DNA of 34,390 nucleotides, taken from positions 1 through 34,390 of the forward strand of contig CAZHTS010000053.1 in the NCBI GenBank assembly GCA_964535315.1. The letters are read 5' to 3'. A program made the translations under genes and the position numbers. Below the pieces are notes generated by a model. The model was not told where the DNA came from. It did no database searches and saw nothing but the letters and a program-made list of their open reading frames with translations. This stretch comes from CAZHTS01 sp964535315. Lineage in GTDB: Bacteria; Chloroflexota; Anaerolineae; Anaerolineales; Anaerolineaceae. This document shows, piece after piece, positions 8,352-16,449 of the stretch; positions within the stretch are counted from its first letter, which is position 1, and each line of letters starts with the position of its first letter.

Positions 8352-10000
8352 AAACATACACGTTACCCTGCCTCACCTCCCCTGCGCCTGTGGCGGAGCA
8401 TCAGGCCATTCTCATTGCAAGCGGCGATTTGCGTCTTTCGGCCAACCAGCAGTGCTGGCCCACCCAGGAGAAGATGGAGAAAGACCTGGTCGAGGTCTTT
8501 AAAAAGTTCGGCATCCAGGTCGTGCGCGGGCACGCTTACGACCCCGAACAAAAGCACGGCTTCATCTCCAGCCAGAAAATGGGCATGGAGGTGTTCAAGG
8601 GGATTCATCCCGACGCCCGGCTCATTGTGGCCGAGTCGGTCTGGCAGTACAGCTATCACGTGCTGGCCGGGTTGCGTAACCACCGCGGCCCAATTCTGAC
8701 GGTGGCGAACTGGAGCGGCACCTGGCCGGGGCTGGTCGGGCTGTTGAACCTGAACGCCTGCCTGACCAAGATGGGCGTGGCCTACAGCACCATCTGGAGC
8801 GAGGATTTTAGCGACGAGTATTTCCGGCGGGCAATCACACAGTGGATCGCCGAGGGACGCATCACCCACGACCAGTCGCACGTCAGAGAACTGGACGGCG
8901 GCCAGATTCCACCCGCCGAGCAGGAACTCGGCAGTGCCCTGGCGCAGCAGCTTGCCTGCGAAAAGGCAATCCTGGGCGTGTTCGATGAGGGCTGCATGGG
9001 GATGTATAACGCCATCCTGGAAGACGAACTGCTCAATGCGTTGGGTGTGTATAAAGAACGCCTGAGTCAGTCGGCGCTGCTGGCCGAGATGCGCCTGGTG
9101 AAAGACGCAGAAGCGCAGGCGGCGTTTGCCTGGCTGCGAGAGCGGGGTATGCGTTTCCACCTGGGCAAGGACGAGGCCAGCGACCTGACCGAGCACCAGG
9201 TCATCCAGCAAATGAAGATGTACGTTGCCGCCGTGCGCATGGCCGACCGTTTTGGCTGCGACGTGATCGGCATCCAGTACCAGCAGGGGCTGAAGGATAT
9301 GGCGCCGGCCTCCGATCTGGTGGAAGGGCTGCTCAACAACGAGGAACGCCCGCCGGTTTATCACCGCGAGACGGGGCGCGAGCTATACCCCGGCACGGCG
9401 CTGCCGCATTTTAACGAGGTGGACGAAGGCAGCGGGCTGGATACGCTGATCACACGGCGGGTCTGGCAGGCGATGGGGTTAGATGCAGCCACCACCCTGC
9501 ACGATATTCGCTGGGGCGAACATTTCAGCGGCGGTGGGCTGGACGATTTTGTCTGGGTGTTTGAGATCTCGGGCGCCGTCCCGCCGGCGCATATCGAGGG
9601 CGGGTATGCCGGGGCCGAAAGCGTGCGCCAGCCGGCCATGTATTTCCCCCTGGGCGGCGGTACGGTCAAGGGCGTCAGCAAGCCGGGCGAAATCGTGTGG
9701 AGCCGCATCTACGTCATGGATGGACAGTTGCACGCCGACATGGGCCGCGGCCGGGCGGTGCGCCTACCCGACGAAGAAGTGGAACGACGCTGGCGCGCCA
9801 CCAACGCCGAATGGCCGATGATGAACACCATCCTGTACGGCGTCAGTCGCGACCAGATGATGGCCCGCCACAAAGCCAACCATATCAACGTGGTCTACGC
9901 CCCGGACGCCGCCACGGCGCAGAAGGCCCTGTGGGCCAAGGCCGCCATGCTGCACGCCCTGGGAATCCGCGTGCATCTGTGCGGGAATCTGGATCGATAA
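8348..10000 (+). CDS. L-fucose/L-arabinose isomerase-fold protein
   Basis: 550 residues, cytoplasmic, close to the usual size of L-fucose isomerase. By remembered alignment with E. coli FucI, its three metal ligands have counterparts: Glu in PHFNEVDEGSG, Asp in TTLHDIRWGEH and His in KANHINVVYA, followed by the family-like tail ALWAKAAMLHALGIRVHLCGN. Other family-like blocks are DEGCMGMYNAI and MADRFGCDVIGIQYQQGL. The overall sequence is divergent, so the substrate may be an aldose other than fucose. It is translationally coupled to the amidohydrolase and is the last gene of the cluster, suggesting that it handles the sugar freed from the imported compound. Isomerase activity is inferred from ligand conservation. 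Confidence 0.72.
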   Translation: MKTYTLPCLTSPAPVAEHQAILIASGDLRLSANQQCWPTQEKMEKDLVEVFKKFGIQVVRGHAYDPEQKHGFISSQKMGMEVFKGIHPDARLIVAESVWQYSYHVLAGLRNHRGPILTVANWSGTWPGLVGLLNLNACLTKMGVAYSTIWSEDFSDEYFRRAITQWIAEGRITHDQSHVRELDGGQIPPAEQELGSALAQQLACEKAILGVFDEGCMGMYNAILEDELLNALGVYKERLSQSALLAEMRLVKDAEAQAAFAWLRERGMRFHLGKDEASDLTEHQVIQQMKMYVAAVRMADRFGCDVIGIQYQQGLKDMAPASDLVEGLLNNEERPPVYHRETGRELYPGTALPHFNEVDEGSGLDTLITRRVWQAMGLDAATTLHDIRWGEHFSGGGLDDFVWVFEISGAVPPAHIEGGYAGAESVRQPAMYFPLGGGTVKGVSKPGEIVWSRIYVMDGQLHADMGRGRAVRLPDEEVERRWRATNAEWPMMNTILYGVSRDQMMARHKANHINVVYAPDAATAQKALWAKAAMLHALGIRVHLCGNLDR

Positions 10001-10054
10001 GCGTGTAAAATAAATCGCAAAAGGCAGCATAGACCTGAGACGCCGGAGGAAAGT

Positions 10055-10750
10055 ATGGTGCTCAATATTGTTTTGATCGCCTTTTGCCTATCGATTGCCT
10101 GGCTCCTGTACCGCTACCCCTTGCATCACGCCAAGACGCCGGAGGAATATCGCCGGCTCTTTCCGTTCTTTTGTGCATTGGTTGGTTTTGTGTTGTTCAA
10201 CGCCCTGCTGGCCTATTTTGGAGTGAGCGGTTTGTGGATCGCGGCTTCGAGTACGCCGCTCACACATCCACGTGAATTTAAGGATAAGGTAAGCGGAGAT
10301 GGCGTTTTGTTGGTGGGGCAGGTCAGCCAGCAGAATCCCGCGCTTCACGATGATTACGTCGCTTACCTGGATGAAAGCCACCTCTGGACGCCCAAGCCCT
10401 TGTGGATCGATCTGCAAACAGGCGGTGTGGCGATCACCAATGACAACTATCAGGCCACAGGCTGGCCGGTGGATGCGCGACAGTTTTCATATCTCCGGCC
10501 AGGGCAGGCGGTGGTAGTGGTGGGGTATCTGGAGGATACCGTGGGTTTATCCGATGGCGCGCATTCGCAAACGTTGCGAGCCGATACCGTTTATGCCGGC
10601 TCGCATGCCGATTTTGTGGCGCGGGCGCGGGTACGGCTTGCCCTGGCAGGGGTTATACTGGCCGTCAATCTCATTGTGGCGGCCCTGATCGTCATTGTGC
10701 CGCTGCGGGACTGCTGGCAAGGGATGCGATCACAGAACGCCAGGCCGTAG
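10055..10750 (+). CDS. Three-TM membrane protein of unknown function (GIDE-like layout)
   Basis: 231 residues. Hydrophobic helices lie at about 2-20, 38-65 and 195-220. Between the last two is a soluble beta-rich region of about 130 residues with a YLRPGQAVVVVGYLEDTVG segment. TM - small beta domain containing a xPGxxVxVxG motif - TM resembles the layout of GIDE/MULAN-type domains, but the match is weak and no RING is present. The ATG at 10055 follows GGAGGAA. It stands alone on the plus strand, 54 nt after the isomerase gene, and is convergent with the next gene. It may be co-transcribed with the cluster but shows no obvious link to it. Confidence 0.6.
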   Translation: MVLNIVLIAFCLSIAWLLYRYPLHHAKTPEEYRRLFPFFCALVGFVLFNALLAYFGVSGLWIAASSTPLTHPREFKDKVSGDGVLLVGQVSQQNPALHDDYVAYLDESHLWTPKPLWIDLQTGGVAITNDNYQATGWPVDARQFSYLRPGQAVVVVGYLEDTVGLSDGAHSQTLRADTVYAGSHADFVARARVRLALAGVILAVNLIVAALIVIVPLRDCWQGMRSQNARP

Positions 10751-10793
10751 GCGTGACCTCAAAAGGACGTCTGTTGTTCTTTCTTTGATGAGC

Positions 10794-11840
10794 TTATTCC
10801 AGCGGCCGGCGCGGGCGGGCCGAACTGCGTTCCCAGTCGTTGCGATTGAGCACCCCGCCGGCGTCGTTGGGGTTGTCGCTTTCGTTGTTGGTATAGAATT
10901 CGTCGCCGTTTTCGGTCACCCAGCGGTGGGTGAACTGGTTCGAGCCAAAATCGATTTTGTGTGTATACGGATTGATGTACTCTTCCTGATTGGTCATGTT
11001 CAGGTAGGCGTCGTTGCGCATCTCTTCGTACGTGGTGCGTTTGTGGTCGAGCATCTCTTGCAGCCCGTTCTGGATGTACTGCTGCGTGGCGCGCTGGTTC
11101 TGGGCGCGCTGCCGTTCGGCCGCCGCGGCCTGATTGAATGCGCCGGTCAACATGTGTTGGGCGGAGCGCTCGCGGGCCTGCCATTCGGGGTTGAACTGCC
11201 AGGAACGCGAAATGCGGAACAGCACCCCTTCCCAATCGTCAAATTCGGCTTCGGGGGCGCGGTAGAAATGGGTGGAGTAATTGGCCCACTGTCCCATCGC
11301 CATCTGGCCGAGATTCTCGATCACCACGAAGGCTTTTTCTTTGTAACGCACGCCGGCTTCGACGTAAGCGAAGGTGACCTCCGCGCCGGCATACAGGGCA
11401 GGCGACCCGCTGTTGGCGGCCCCCTGGCGATACTTTTCGGTGTATTCGTCCCACGGGCGGGCGTCCACCATCTGCGCCTGCGTGGCCTGCGAGTGCGCCC
11501 AGGGGAACATCATCTGCGCCAGGAACTGCTCGGGGGGCATTAACGGGTAAACGATCAGCCCCATGTAATTGCTGCCGGTCGGGTAGTGACCGTACAGGTA
11601 GCGCGGGTCGCAGTATTTCATCGTCGGCACGACGCGCAGCATGACTGTCCCAGGGATGTCGCGCTTGATCGACAGGTCAAACTTTGCCTCAATCGTCTGG
11701 GCGGTGACCTGCCGGGCGTTGAAGTTGTCGCGATAGGCGCCGCCTTCCAGCAGCCAGTCCTGCGGCACCAGGAGGGTGGCGGCGTTCTCGTTGGGTTCGG
11801 GTCTGCGCTGAAATGCAATCTGGTTGATGCGTGAAGCCAT
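10794..11840 (-). CDS. Uncharacterised soluble protein
   Basis: 348 residues, no signal peptide or membrane segment. I do not recognise the family. The N-terminal half is a mixed region beginning ASRINQIAFQRRPEPNEN. A Gln/Ala/Arg-rich, probably coiled-coil stretch follows at about 235-275 (NQAAAAERQRAQNQRATQQ). The C-terminal 70 residues are rich in Asn, Tyr and Trp, with YINPYTHKIDFGSNQFTHRW, a DEFYTNNESDNPN segment and a final RPRRPLE. The ATG at 11840 is chosen over a GTG at 11849 because a perfect GGAGG lies 8 nt upstream. It is convergent with the preceding gene and 29 nt downstream of nothing on its own strand except the ATG-side gap to the kinase gene's end, so it may be read through from that gene. 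Confidence 0.7.
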   Translation of the reverse strand: MASRINQIAFQRRPEPNENAATLLVPQDWLLEGGAYRDNFNARQVTAQTIEAKFDLSIKRDIPGTVMLRVVPTMKYCDPRYLYGHYPTGSNYMGLIVYPLMPPEQFLAQMMFPWAHSQATQAQMVDARPWDEYTEKYRQGAANSGSPALYAGAEVTFAYVEAGVRYKEKAFVVIENLGQMAMGQWANYSTHFYRAPEAEFDDWEGVLFRISRSWQFNPEWQARERSAQHMLTGAFNQAAAAERQRAQNQRATQQYIQNGLQEMLDHKRTTYEEMRNDAYLNMTNQEEYINPYTHKIDFGSNQFTHRWVTENGDEFYTNNESDNPNDAGGVLNRNDWERSSARPRRPLE

Positions 11841-11869
11841 AGAAATCACCTCCGGTCAGATGAACAAAA

Positions 11870-13813
11870 TCAAGTCGTTGGGGCGAAATTTGGGGTCGCG
11901 GCGCTCACCGGCAGCGTAAAATAAAAGGTGGCGCCCCGCTCCACGGCGCTTTCGCTCCAGATGCGCCCGCCATGACGCTGGATGATACGTTTCACCGTGG
12001 CCAGCCCAATCCCGGTCCCGGAGAATGTCTCGGCGGAATGCAGCCGTTGGAAGGGGCTGAACAGCCGGCCGGCATAGGCCATATCGAATCCCACCCCATT
12101 ATCGCGCACAAAGTACACGATGCCATCCTCTGGCGTAGCGGGTAAACAGCCAAACTGGATCTGTGCGGGCTGGCGTTGGGCGCTGAATTTCCAGGCGTTG
12201 CCTATCAGGTTCTCCAGCACGATCTGCGCCAGGTGTTTATCGGCCTGAACGGTCAGGTTCGGGGCGATATCGAGCGTTACCTGCCGCTCTGGTTCGCGTT
12301 GGCTCAGATTTGCAGCAATCTCTTGCGCCAATGCGCTCAGATTTACCTGTGTGGGACGCATTTCATCGCGGGTCAGGCGTGAGAGCGACAGCAGCGCGTC
12401 CACCATCCCCGAAAGATCGCTGGCGGCGTCGTGAATACGTTGCAGTAGCTTTTGAGCCTCGGCGCTCAGTCCGGCGCCGTGCTCTTCGAGCAGCATCTGG
12501 CTGAAGCCGTTCATGTGGCGCAGCGGTGCACGTAGATCGTGCGCCACCGAGTAACCGAAGGCTTCGAGTTCCTGGTTGAGGGCGGTCAGTTGCAGGGTGC
12601 GTTCTTTCACGCGTTGTTCCAGTTCAATGTTGAGCTGGCGCGTCTGCGCCTCCGCTCTTTCCAGGGCGTGTTGTTGGGCGATGAGCGCTTCATTTTGCGC
12701 CATCAGCAGCGCCTCGGTCTGTTTACGTCCGGTGATATCTCGCACGACGGCCAGAGCGCGTTGTTCGCCGCCGAGCATGGAACAGCGCAGGGATACTTCT
12801 ACCCAGAAGGTTTCCCCTGTTTTCTTGCGCGCCAGCCATTCAAAGATTTGCGGGCCTTGTGTGATGGCCTTTTGCAGGTAGCGTTCGGCTTCCACCTTCG
12901 TGTAGGGCGGCTGGTTCTGGCCCAATTCGCCTACATTTTTTCCAATGATTTCATCCTCGCTGGCGTATCCATACAGGCGCAGCATGGGGGTGTTGACCTG
13001 TAACAGACATCCATCCGGAATGTTGTGGATAAAAATGGCTTCGGATGTGGCATTGAAAATCTCGCGGTAGCTGCGTTCGCTCTGGCGTAAGGCGGCTTCC
13101 ATTTGTTCTCGTTCGGCCACATCTTCCATCAAACGGCGGCGCATTTCGTTTAACTTCAGGGCGACCAGTTGCAATTCGTCGCCGGGCGGGGCCAGCGGGC
13201 GAGGCGTAAGCGTTAGCGGTTTCTCCAGATGCTCCAGATCCAGCGTTTCGGCGTACCGTACAATCTCGTTCAGCGGGCGCGTCAGCAGTCGTTCTACCGC
13301 AAACAGGATCAGCCCGGCCAGTACGAAGATCTGGATGGCGGCGGTGAGCAAATACTGCACCAGCCAGCCCGACACGCGCTGCTGCAAGTCTCGCCGGTCG
13401 GCAATGACGTCCAACTGACCCAGAGGGAAGGTTTCGTTGTTCTGGGTGTATACCAGCTCAATGGTTTGTGCAATGGCTGCATCGGCAGGAATGCTTTCTC
13501 CAAAGGTGTAGGTTTCACCGCCAATGACCCGCAATTGCACGAAGCTGATATCCTGCAAATTCAACATACCCAACAATTGGGTTTCGATTTGTTGGTTGTC
13601 GAAATGCCAGATACTGTTGACCAGGATGGGAACGGCCACGATTTGAATTTGCTGCAGGCGGGCGTTCAGCTGCTCCAGTTCCCGGCGATAGCCGGTGTAC
13701 ATTTGCAGCGCAGCGGCGGCAAAGGTGAGCAGAATACCACACAGGGTTACGATCCATACCAGGCGGCGCGCCAGAGGATAAGTCGTTGTATAGTGACTGA
13801 AGATTGATTTCAC
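11870..13813 (-). CDS. Membrane sensor histidine kinase with HAMP and PAS
   Basis: 647 residues. TM1 at about 16-38, an extracytoplasmic region of about 120 residues, TM2 at about 158-180, a HAMP-like segment (LLTRPLNEIVRYAETL), a PAS domain with PAC (about 240-370, ending ALAVVRDITGRKQTE), then a coiled coil. The catalytic core follows: H-box SVAHDLRAPLRHMNGF with phosphorylatable His425, N-box ENLIGNAWKFS, G1 DNGVGFDM, F-box FSPFQRLHS and G2 GTGIGLATVKRI. The H-box and F-box resemble bacteriophytochrome-type kinases. The start is a GTG preceded by AAGGAG with 5 nt spacing. It lies 24 nt downstream of a solute-binding lipoprotein gene, a likely sensing partner. No response regulator is adjacent. 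Confidence 0.92.
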   Translation of the reverse strand: MKSIFSHYTTTYPLARRLVWIVTLCGILLTFAAAALQMYTGYRRELEQLNARLQQIQIVAVPILVNSIWHFDNQQIETQLLGMLNLQDISFVQLRVIGGETYTFGESIPADAAIAQTIELVYTQNNETFPLGQLDVIADRRDLQQRVSGWLVQYLLTAAIQIFVLAGLILFAVERLLTRPLNEIVRYAETLDLEHLEKPLTLTPRPLAPPGDELQLVALKLNEMRRRLMEDVAEREQMEAALRQSERSYREIFNATSEAIFIHNIPDGCLLQVNTPMLRLYGYASEDEIIGKNVGELGQNQPPYTKVEAERYLQKAITQGPQIFEWLARKKTGETFWVEVSLRCSMLGGEQRALAVVRDITGRKQTEALLMAQNEALIAQQHALERAEAQTRQLNIELEQRVKERTLQLTALNQELEAFGYSVAHDLRAPLRHMNGFSQMLLEEHGAGLSAEAQKLLQRIHDAASDLSGMVDALLSLSRLTRDEMRPTQVNLSALAQEIAANLSQREPERQVTLDIAPNLTVQADKHLAQIVLENLIGNAWKFSAQRQPAQIQFGCLPATPEDGIVYFVRDNGVGFDMAYAGRLFSPFQRLHSAETFSGTGIGLATVKRIIQRHGGRIWSESAVERGATFYFTLPVSAATPNFAPTT

Positions 13814-13837
13814 TACGGCTCCTTTTTTTCTGTACCC

Positions 13838-14647
13838 TCAGGGGGCACAACTGCGCAGGATTTCTGCATAGCGCCCGCTTTCTTTCAGCCGTTTGAAGCC
13901 GCGATCAAACAGCGCCATGCGGCGCTCGTTTTGTGGAACGGCTTTGGATAGCAGCAGGTGAGAGGGGAATTGGGCCAGGGGCCGTTCGGCATCCACCAGT
14001 TGCGCCTGTTCCGCCGGGGCGAAGAGCGAGCGGATCAGATAATGCCCCACCCGGCGCTCAACCGGGAAAACGTCGATGCGACCGGCCAACAACATACGTA
14101 GATTGGCCTCGTCGCTGATGTTTTCCACAAAGGTGGCGGTTCCCCGGCCGCGCAGTTTGTCCAACGCGCCGCTGTAAACATATCCGCTCGTTACCCCAAT
14201 GACTTTACCGGCCAGATCGTCCGGCGTTTTCCAGACCAGCGGCCGGTCACTGCGATGAAAGAGCACCCACTCCTGAAGGGTGGTGGGCTCTGCACTCACG
14301 TAGTGTTGGGCGCGTTGTTCGGGGGTGCCTTCCCAACTGGGGGAGCCGTCTCGCTGACCGGTGGCAGATAGGGCCAAACCGCGCGCCCAGGGAAAGAAAT
14401 CGTACTCCACGGTAATACCTTCCAGGGCGAAGGCTTCTTCAATGATCCAGGAGTCACAGCCGGCGTGGGGTAAATTGGATCCATTGTAAGGCGGCCATTC
14501 GCCATTTACCAGACGTATGACGTTGACCGGGTGGGTGAGTGTGGGCGGCGGCGAGGCCGGTGGGGGTGAGGCAGGCGTGTTGCATGCTGCCAGCAGGGCT
14601 GTGCTCAAAACGAAACTGCAGAGGAAAAGCAAGGGGTCACGAAGCAT
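13838..14647 (-). CDS. Family-3 solute-binding lipoprotein
   Basis: 269 residues. A lipoprotein signal ends with lipobox LAAC near residue 23, followed by a short Pro-rich linker. The domain then resembles SBP_bac_3 proteins: VNVIRLVNGEWPPYNG at the start, YDFFPWARGLALSATG, DDLAGKVIGVTSGYVYSG and ANLRMLLAGRIDVFPVE. Such domains bind amino acids or similar small molecules. No permease or ATPase is nearby, but a histidine kinase gene follows 24 nt later on the same strand. This suggests a ligand-sensing role, or a stand-alone importer subunit. The ATG at 14647 gives a compact signal peptide; an in-frame ATG at 14686 would add 13 polar residues. Confidence 0.85.
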   Translation of the reverse strand: MLRDPLLFLCSFVLSTALLAACNTPASPPPASPPPTLTHPVNVIRLVNGEWPPYNGSNLPHAGCDSWIIEEAFALEGITVEYDFFPWARGLALSATGQRDGSPSWEGTPEQRAQHYVSAEPTTLQEWVLFHRSDRPLVWKTPDDLAGKVIGVTSGYVYSGALDKLRGRGTATFVENISDEANLRMLLAGRIDVFPVERRVGHYLIRSLFAPAEQAQLVDAERPLAQFPSHLLLSKAVPQNERRMALFDRGFKRLKESGRYAEILRSCAP

Positions 14648-14739
14648 ACGGATCCATCTCGTCCCTTTTCCTGAATCTGCGTGCAACCCGACGATGGGCC
14701 AACCCTGTTGATGGGGCAGCTTAAATAAATCTTATTGTC

Positions 14740-14767
14740 ATTATACCTGTAGCGTGTGTATGTACAA
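14740..14767 (-). promoter_or_regulatory. Candidate promoter of the binding protein/kinase pair
   Basis: On the minus strand, TTGTAC (14767-14762) and TATAAT (14745-14740) are separated by 16 bp. It lies about 90 bp upstream of the start codon of the solute-binding lipoprotein gene, so it can drive that gene and the kinase. Confidence 0.55.
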
Positions 14768-14850
14768 GCCCTGAAAAAACGGCCGAGTTGCGCCGGGCGT
14801 AAGGTTCGGATGAAGGGGCGCTGGCCGGGAACACGCCCGTCGGGCCGAAA

Positions 14851-14921
14851 GCTTTAACGCAAAGACGCAAAGGAAAACTTTTTAAATATCCCTTTGGGGC
14901 TTTGCGTTGAAGCCCTTCACC
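14851..14921. repeat. Palindromic intergenic repeat, copy 1
   Basis: About 71 bp. The left arm holds AACGCAAAGACGCAAAG (14856-14872) and the right arm CTTTGGGGCTTTGCGTT, so the two can pair. The middle holds TTTAAATATCC. A diverged second copy is at 21443-21520 with the same order of blocks. It looks like a non-coding MITE/REP-type element. It sits between divergently transcribed genes upstream of the alcohol dehydrogenase gene. The remainder of the 14648-15028 interval holds GC-rich sequence and a possible TATAAT at 14950-14955. Confidence 0.65.
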
Positions 14922-14949
14922 TTTTTTTTATCCTCAAAGGCATGCCGGG

Positions 14950-14955
14950 TATAAT
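14950..14955 (+). promoter_or_regulatory. Possible -10 box of the alcohol dehydrogenase gene
   Basis: TATAAT 73 bp before the start codon. No convincing -35 hexamer lies at the expected distance, so the assignment is weak. Confidence 0.3.
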
Positions 14956-15028
14956 ACTTGTAGTTGATCCGCGATTACCGGTAGGGCGAACCACGGTTCA
15001 GCCAGTCTTGTTAAAAGGAGTTTTTGCG

Positions 15029-16072
15029 ATGCGCGCTGCAATCTTTGAGCAGTTTGGACAACCTTTATCCATTCAGAATGTCCCTGATCCCGCGCCCGGT
15101 GAACAGGGTGTGGTCATTCAGGTGATGGCGACCGGCATTTGCCGCAGCGACTGGCACGGCTGGATGGGGCACGACTCTGATATCCGTCTGCCGCACGTTC
15201 CCGGCCACGAACTGGCCGGCGTGATCGCCGCAGTGGGTAAGGGCGTACGCCGCTGGCAGGCGGGCGACCGGGTGACCCTGCCGTTTGTATGCGGCTGCGG
15301 CAGCTGCCCGCAATGCATTTCGGGCAACCAGCAGGTGTGCGATCACCAGTTCCAACCCGGTTTTACCCATTGGGGTTCGTTTGCGGAATACGTGGCCATC
15401 GACTACGCCGACGCCAACCTGGTGCGGCTGCCGGATGAACTGGACTTCGTCACTGCCGCCAGCCTGGGCTGCCGCTTTGTGACTTCGTTCCGGGCCATCG
15501 TCGACCAGGGCAGGGTGTCCGCCGGCCAGTGGGTGGCGGTGCATGGCTGCGGCGGCGTGGGCCTTTCGGCGATCATGATCGCCAACGCCGCCGGGGCGCA
15601 GGTGGTGGCCGTCGATATCGACGACGCCAAGCTGGATTTTGCCCGGTCCCTCGGCGCGGCGATCACGTTCAACTCCAGGAAGGTGGACGATGTGGTGGCA
15701 GCCGTGCGTGAGGCGACCGGCGGCGGCGCGCACGTTTCGGTGGACGCCCTGGGCAACCCCGTGACCTGCTTCAATTCCATCGCCAACCTGCGCAAGCGCG
15801 GTAAGCACATTCAGGTGGGGCTGATGCTGGGCGATCATCACCACCCGGCGATCCCGATGGATAAAGTGATCGCCAACGAACTCGAGATTCTCGGCAGCCA
15901 CGGCATCCAGGCGTATCGCTACGGAATCGTCTTCGATCAGATCCGCGCCGGAAAACTCAATCCCTCCAGATTGATTGGCAAGACCATCTCGCTGGATGAA
16001 GCGCTGGCAGAACTGGTCAACATGGATCAGTTTAACGGGGTCGGCGTGACGGTCATCGACCGCTTTTCGTAA
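15029..16072 (+). CDS. Zinc-dependent medium-chain alcohol dehydrogenase
   Basis: 347 residues, the normal MDR length. Catalytic zinc residues are visible: Cys in TGICRSDWHG, His-Glu in VPGHELAGV and Cys in LGCRFVTSF. The structural zinc site has four cysteines in CGCGSCPQCISGNQQVC. The NAD(P)-binding glycine motif is GCGGVGLSAIMIANAAGA, followed by an acidic VVAVDIDD that favours NAD(H). The ATG at 15029 is chosen because it follows AAAAGGAG (15013-15020) and starts at the usual MRAAIFEQFGQP. It oxidises an alcohol or reduces an aldehyde; the substrate is unknown. Its 3' end overlaps the convergent DUF2809 gene by 20 nt. Confidence 0.93.
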   Translation: MRAAIFEQFGQPLSIQNVPDPAPGEQGVVIQVMATGICRSDWHGWMGHDSDIRLPHVPGHELAGVIAAVGKGVRRWQAGDRVTLPFVCGCGSCPQCISGNQQVCDHQFQPGFTHWGSFAEYVAIDYADANLVRLPDELDFVTAASLGCRFVTSFRAIVDQGRVSAGQWVAVHGCGGVGLSAIMIANAAGAQVVAVDIDDAKLDFARSLGAAITFNSRKVDDVVAAVREATGGGAHVSVDALGNPVTCFNSIANLRKRGKHIQVGLMLGDHHHPAIPMDKVIANELEILGSHGIQAYRYGIVFDQIRAGKLNPSRLIGKTISLDEALAELVNMDQFNGVGVTVIDRFS

Positions 16073-16445
16073 GCGCCCGGCCGGCGGCCAGCGCCAGGAC
16101 GGCGCCCAGGGCGTAGGCGAGGATATCCTTACAATCAAATACTGCACCGAACAGCAGGCGGGCGATGGCCACGTCGCGTAAATGTAATCGCGCCAGCAGA
16201 TCGAAATACTGCCCCAGTTCGACCAGGCAGGCAAAGAGGAACAAACCTGCTGCGAGGGTGAAATTCTTCCCGCCGGCGTAAAACGTGCGAATGAACGTAA
16301 ACATCAGCACGACGATCAGCGCATCGCCGGCGAACGGGCGGATGAAACGGTCGTCGAAGAACAGTGCGATGCAAATTTCCAGCGCCAGCACGCTGCTGAA
16401 AGCCAGGAAGTAACCGCGTTGAAAACAAATCGGGGCGCGTTGCAT
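16053..16445 (-). CDS. DUF2809 family membrane protein
   Basis: 130 residues with about four membrane helices. The blocks FIRPFAGDALIVVLMFTFIRTF, ACLVELGQYFDLL and FDCKDILAYALGAVLAL are characteristic of DUF2809, a small membrane family of unknown function. The ATG at 16445 lies 4 nt after the stop of the upstream 4-TM gene, so the two are probably translated together. An in-frame ATG at 16469 would overlap that gene. The 3' end overlaps the convergent alcohol dehydrogenase gene. Confidence 0.8.
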   Translation of the reverse strand: MQRAPICFQRGYFLAFSSVLALEICIALFFDDRFIRPFAGDALIVVLMFTFIRTFYAGGKNFTLAAGLFLFACLVELGQYFDLLARLHLRDVAIARLLFGAVFDCKDILAYALGAVLALAAGRALTKSGR

Positions 16446-16449
16446 GGGC

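Noticed and set aside
10695..11543. Plus-strand frame of 282 codons across 10750 and the uncharacterised minus-strand gene
   Set aside because: It overlaps the minus-strand gene that has a textbook ribosome site, and the translation is Gly/Val/His-rich without domain features.
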